A stretch of DNA of 64,000 nucleotides from Actinostola sp. cb2023 (lineage: Eukaryota; Cnidaria; Anthozoa; Actiniaria; Actinostolidae): contig JAUJYZ010000791.1 in assembly GCA_033675265.1 (NCBI GenBank), positions 423,501 through 487,500 of the forward strand, in the 5' to 3' direction. Made by a program: the position numbers and the translations under genes. Under the pieces are notes generated by a model. That model worked only from the letters and a program-made list of their open reading frames with translations, was not told where the DNA came from and ran no database searches. Positions 60,883 through 64,000 of the stretch are shown one piece after another; within the stretch, counting starts at the first letter, position 1; the number at the start of each line of letters is the position of its first letter.

Positions 60883-60967
60883 ATGGATAGACTCGGAGGA
60901 CGAAAACGATTGACAGAACCGTTACTTCCGCATGGAAGTAATAGTCTCATCGAGACGATAGTTGAAG
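60883..60967 (+). CDS. Candidate first coding exon of a fifth Pax-type gene (Pax-V), remainder outside window
   Basis: ATG followed by MDRLGGRKRLTEPLLPHGSN and SLIETIVE, then one base G at a GTACGT donor in phase 1. This is the phase, donor quality and Met-Asp start seen in the first exons of Pax-II and Pax-IV. The exon (85 nt) is longer than theirs. No paired-domain exon is found between here and 64000, so this rests on exon style and cluster context only. It could equally begin an unrelated gene. Confidence 0.35.
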
Positions 60968-62148
60968 GTACGTTAGGTCATCCAGTCGATATATGTATCT
61001 ATATATTGAAACAACTGTAGATTCGATTCTAAGCCTTCTGATTCCCTTGGAATCCAAAGAAATTACGGATTCGAGTAACTAATGTTGGGGAAAAATTATT
61101 TGAAATCCAATAAAATCATATTTTCCGGCTTTTTGGCAGCGTACCCCTCCTTGACGACTGATTCGAATTCCCTTCAAAAGGAGGGAAAAAACAAAGAAAT
61201 ATATTCGAAAATTACTTAAAATCCAATAAAATCATATTTTCCGGCCTTTTGGCGTATTCCTCCTTGACCTCTGATTGTTTAGCAAACTTTCTAAAATATT
61301 TGTTCATAGTTATTAATTTAACAGCTTGGTTTTAATAGGTTATACCTTGTAGTCTGTAGGACTATTTAGTTGGTTAATCGCACGACAAATACTGTACCTA
61401 GCATTGTTGATTTTCAAGATCAAAAGGATTGAGATACTTTCTATGTTATTTTAGTAGAAACCAACTAGCATATCACGAATCCTGCACTCTGATTGGCTAA
61501 CGTACTCACTCAGATCTATTACGTGATAGATAGCGAGTAGCGAAAAGCTCGGCGGCGTTTTGAACACTGAAGCAAAGCGAGAAATCAATAAATATTGGTA
61601 TAAATCGAAGGTAGTATGCTAGTTGGCTTCGTTGTCGTTTTCTATGAGTTCAAATAGTCAACTGACGCTACGCGCCTCGTTGACTATTGACTCATAAAAA
61701 AACTCGAATTGAATATAGACTGAGACGGTGGTCAGTTGTTCTTTTCAAATGGAAAACAATATTATTCCCTAGAATGTTCTTTGTACTTTGTTCTATAGAA
61801 CACCATGAGACGATGCATGCGCCGATGAGTCAAATAGCAAGCAGACACGCCTTTGAAATCGGTGTCAAAGAAATTCGGACGCCGCTTGCCCATGCAGCAA
61901 CAGACGTTCGGCTGAAACGTGTAAACTTATAAACACCATTCTTGAATAATGAATGTTTGTCGTCGCTTCAGCATCTTTTGAGAGGTTTTAGTTTGTCCCT
62001 GACCTCTTTATATCAAGTCGTTTCTATCAAAAACAACGTTGTTTCTTTCACACAAGCAACTTGTGCTGCGGGGAGCATTGCTGTCGACGTTTCACTATAA
62101 CGACGCCGTCCAACTAATTATGATAAATAACGAAAATATATTATATAC
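60968..62148. other. Spacer, possibly intron of the candidate gene
   Basis: A direct repeat of about 70 bp (TCCAATAAAATCATATTTTC in each) lies at 61087-61165 and 61204-61276. A hairpin at 61642-61699 pairs TATGAGTTCAAATAGTCAAC with GTTGACTATTGACTCATA. No gene. Confidence 0.6.
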
Positions 62149-62618
62149 TTAAAGTGGCCATCACCCCTGTGAGATTGTTTAAAAAATCTATTCAATATAA
62201 GCTGAATAGTTGGTGGGTTCAGTATTTTGTGATTTGAACCTTGCGTTTATGAGTTATAGAGGTTTGAAATCTTAATATGCAAATTTGATGACGTCTACTA
62301 AGGAATCATTTATTATACAAAAACGCCCTTGTGCTGATATTGACATTCAGTTTGAAAACTTACAGAATATTTTCACAGTCTTTATAAATGATTTTATAAC
62401 TTTTTTGCCCATTTAAAAAAATAAGTTCTTTTTGAAAAAGTCTAAATAAGTTATGGCAAATTCCTTAGTAGACGCCATCAAATTTGCATATTAAGATTTC
62501 AAACCTCTATAACTCATAAACGCAAGGTTCAAATCACAAAATACTGAACTCACCAACTATTCAGCTTATATTGAATAGATTTTTAAAACAATCTCACAGG
62601 GGTGATGGCCACTTTAAG
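62149..62618. mobile_element. MITE, 470 bp, arms about 170 bp
   Basis: Left CTTAAAGTGGCCATCACCCC, then TGTGAGATTGTTTAAAAAAT; right is the complement ending GGTGATGGCCACTTTAAG. The core is AT-rich. A diverged half copy is at 38960-39175. Confidence 0.93.
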
Positions 62619-63543
62619 CTTGTGCTCCATAATTATGTTAATTAGCGTGAGGCCCGTACGCTTTCACAACAAAGAAACTCTGTTTTAATATATCATTTCA
62701 TTTCTTACTATCCTGCGATTGTGCTTGTATCGTCAGTGGAAATGTTTAGTGCTGTATCACAGTGTTTTTCTACTATAACCAATACTAGGTTTTTAGATCA
62801 TAAATTTTATCGGTCAACAAATTAGCTTGGGGGAAAAAGTATGAACGTTTTTAGTCGTGTTTCATTGGTCCTTTGTTTCTCTTGTTGTCTCGACCTGTAT
62901 GTAATTTTTGGCTTTACTTTCTTCTCATTCGAGATCAGCTACATAGAGGATATTACATGGGCGCGCGGGTGAACGATAATATATAATTATCGATTAAACA
63001 ATTTAGTTTTTCTTTTGAAGAGTATTAGTTTTTCGAAGAAGAGAAATATCTAGGTCATTTCATCGATAATTATAAAATTGTTATTATTCCATGTAACATT
63101 ATTCGTAAAGCGTACGTGCATCGGTTCGTGATGTATCCGCGGGAGAAAGTAGCATTATCGATTAGTTTGCTGTGTACATTGCATAGAGAAACTGATACGT
63201 GTTCCGGTGCGACCCCGCACAGGTTCATATTCGTCTTCGAATTTCATGGTATATTTTCTAGCTCTCTTTTATATCTATCTGATCTTTTTTCCTTTTCTTC
63301 CATACTTGCAAGGTTTCTAAAAACTTGATCATCACCAAAAACTTGATCATTTTTTTTATCGATAACATCCACCCATCCCCGCTGATACTACCTTAGGCTA
63401 GAGGAAAAACGAAACGAGAAAGAATTGTGCTCTAAGCAAGAACAGTGCTACAACCAGGATTTGGTCGCACATGGGGCGTGTTGAATAAAACAAAGAAATT
63501 CGATTTTCGCAACTCGTATTTGTATGCGCGTCTTTTATGAGTT
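62619..63543. other. Spacer with a MITE fragment
   Basis: CATAGAGGATATTACATGGG at 62945 matches the end of the element at 51714-52034, with a loose partner (TTATTATTCCATGTAACATT) near 63085. Otherwise nothing. Confidence 0.55.
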
Positions 63544-63669
63544 TCCTGTGGTAGTGTGTGCGGGATACTGTATTATTGGGATCCCTGTGTCCTTAGTACG
63601 TTTCTATATAGGAACACAGGGAGCCCAGCATAATACTGTATTTATCCTGCGCGCTCTACCACAGGAAAC
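63544..63669. repeat. Inverted repeat, 126 bp
   Basis: CCTGTGGTAGTGTGTGCGGG, then ATACTGTATTATTGGGATCC pairs with the complement ending CGCGCTCTACCACAGG. The middle is CTGTGTCC / GGAACACAG. Confidence 0.85.
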
Positions 63670-63728
63670 CCATCAGAAAAGACGTGCGATATTTGAGTAC
63701 GCCGGATACCTTATTATCACTTATTTTC

Positions 63729-63785
63729 GCGCGTCTTTAATTTCGCGATTTTCGCGTTTGAAAAAAAATCGCGAAATTAAAGACT
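63729..63785. repeat. CGCGAAATTAAAGAC palindrome
   Basis: GCGTCTTTAATTTCGCGATT pairs with AATCGCGAAATTAAAGACTC. More TTCGCG/CGCGAA copies follow to 63837. Confidence 0.85.
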
Positions 63786-64000
63786 CGCGAATAATAATTA
63801 CCGCGAAAATTAACGGCGCGAAATTTAATGTCGCGCGGTGAGGTCTTTTATCAGCAATTAGTCCACGAACGAACATTGTGATAAAAACGAACGTATTGCT
63901 TCAAACAAAACAACAAACGTCGTGCTCCTAAAACGATTGTTTTGTAACATTCTTGTACATAGAATAACGTTACAAAAATGTGCCAAGATGTGAATTGTTA

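Overview
The window is a stretch of animal (eukaryotic) nuclear DNA: AT-rich, with GT-AG introns, microsatellites, minisatellites and many inverted-repeat transposons. The gene content is a cluster of Pax transcription factors. Each encodes a paired domain, a Groucho-type octapeptide and a homeodomain with Ser at position 50. The best-preserved copies begin the paired domain like Pax3/7 ([10 protein letters not shown] followed by INGRPLP). Several linked Pax3/7-like (PaxD-type) genes plus this repeat load suggest a cnidarian, most likely an anthozoan. The phylum is inferred from gene type, not proved.

Layout. Pax-I (+) enters from the left edge and ends at 6523. An intergenic stretch with a GATA microsatellite, small MITEs (miniature inverted-repeat transposable elements) and about 1 kb of ATTC/ATCC-type repeat follows. 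Pax-II (-) lies at 14727-20519, tail-to-tail with Pax-I. A decayed tyrosine-recombinase (YR) retrotransposon of the PAT/Ngaro type occupies 22363-27473, with textbook split direct repeats. Nested MITEs (27.5-29.0 kb), a 1.58 kb TA-flanked inverted-repeat element with a small spliced gene (29654-31233) and a foldback element (32.4-33.0 kb) come next. Pax-III (-) is at 33725-36536 and Pax-IV (-) at 41329-46350, separated by tandem repeats and nested foldbacks. From 46.4 to 60.9 kb I see no convincing gene: it holds a 32-bp minisatellite, a 1 kb inverted-repeat element, a 1.05 kb tandem duplication and more MITEs. A plausible first coding exon of a fifth Pax-type gene (+) lies at 60883-60967. Its remaining exons would be beyond the window.

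The complete genes share one four-exon plan: a very short first coding exon ending in phase 1, a paired-domain plus octapeptide exon ending in phase 1, an exon carrying homeodomain residues 1-46 ending in phase 0, and a last exon starting at residue 47 (V/I-WFSNRRA). Two sequence pairs are visible, I with II and III with IV. Pax-III is the unusual member: it keeps the N-terminal PAI half of the paired domain but has no recognisable RED half, and its protein stops at the end of the homeodomain. As nuclear DNA-binding proteins with a repressor octapeptide, these genes probably act as related developmental regulators. All exon joins are read from sequence and have no transcript support here.
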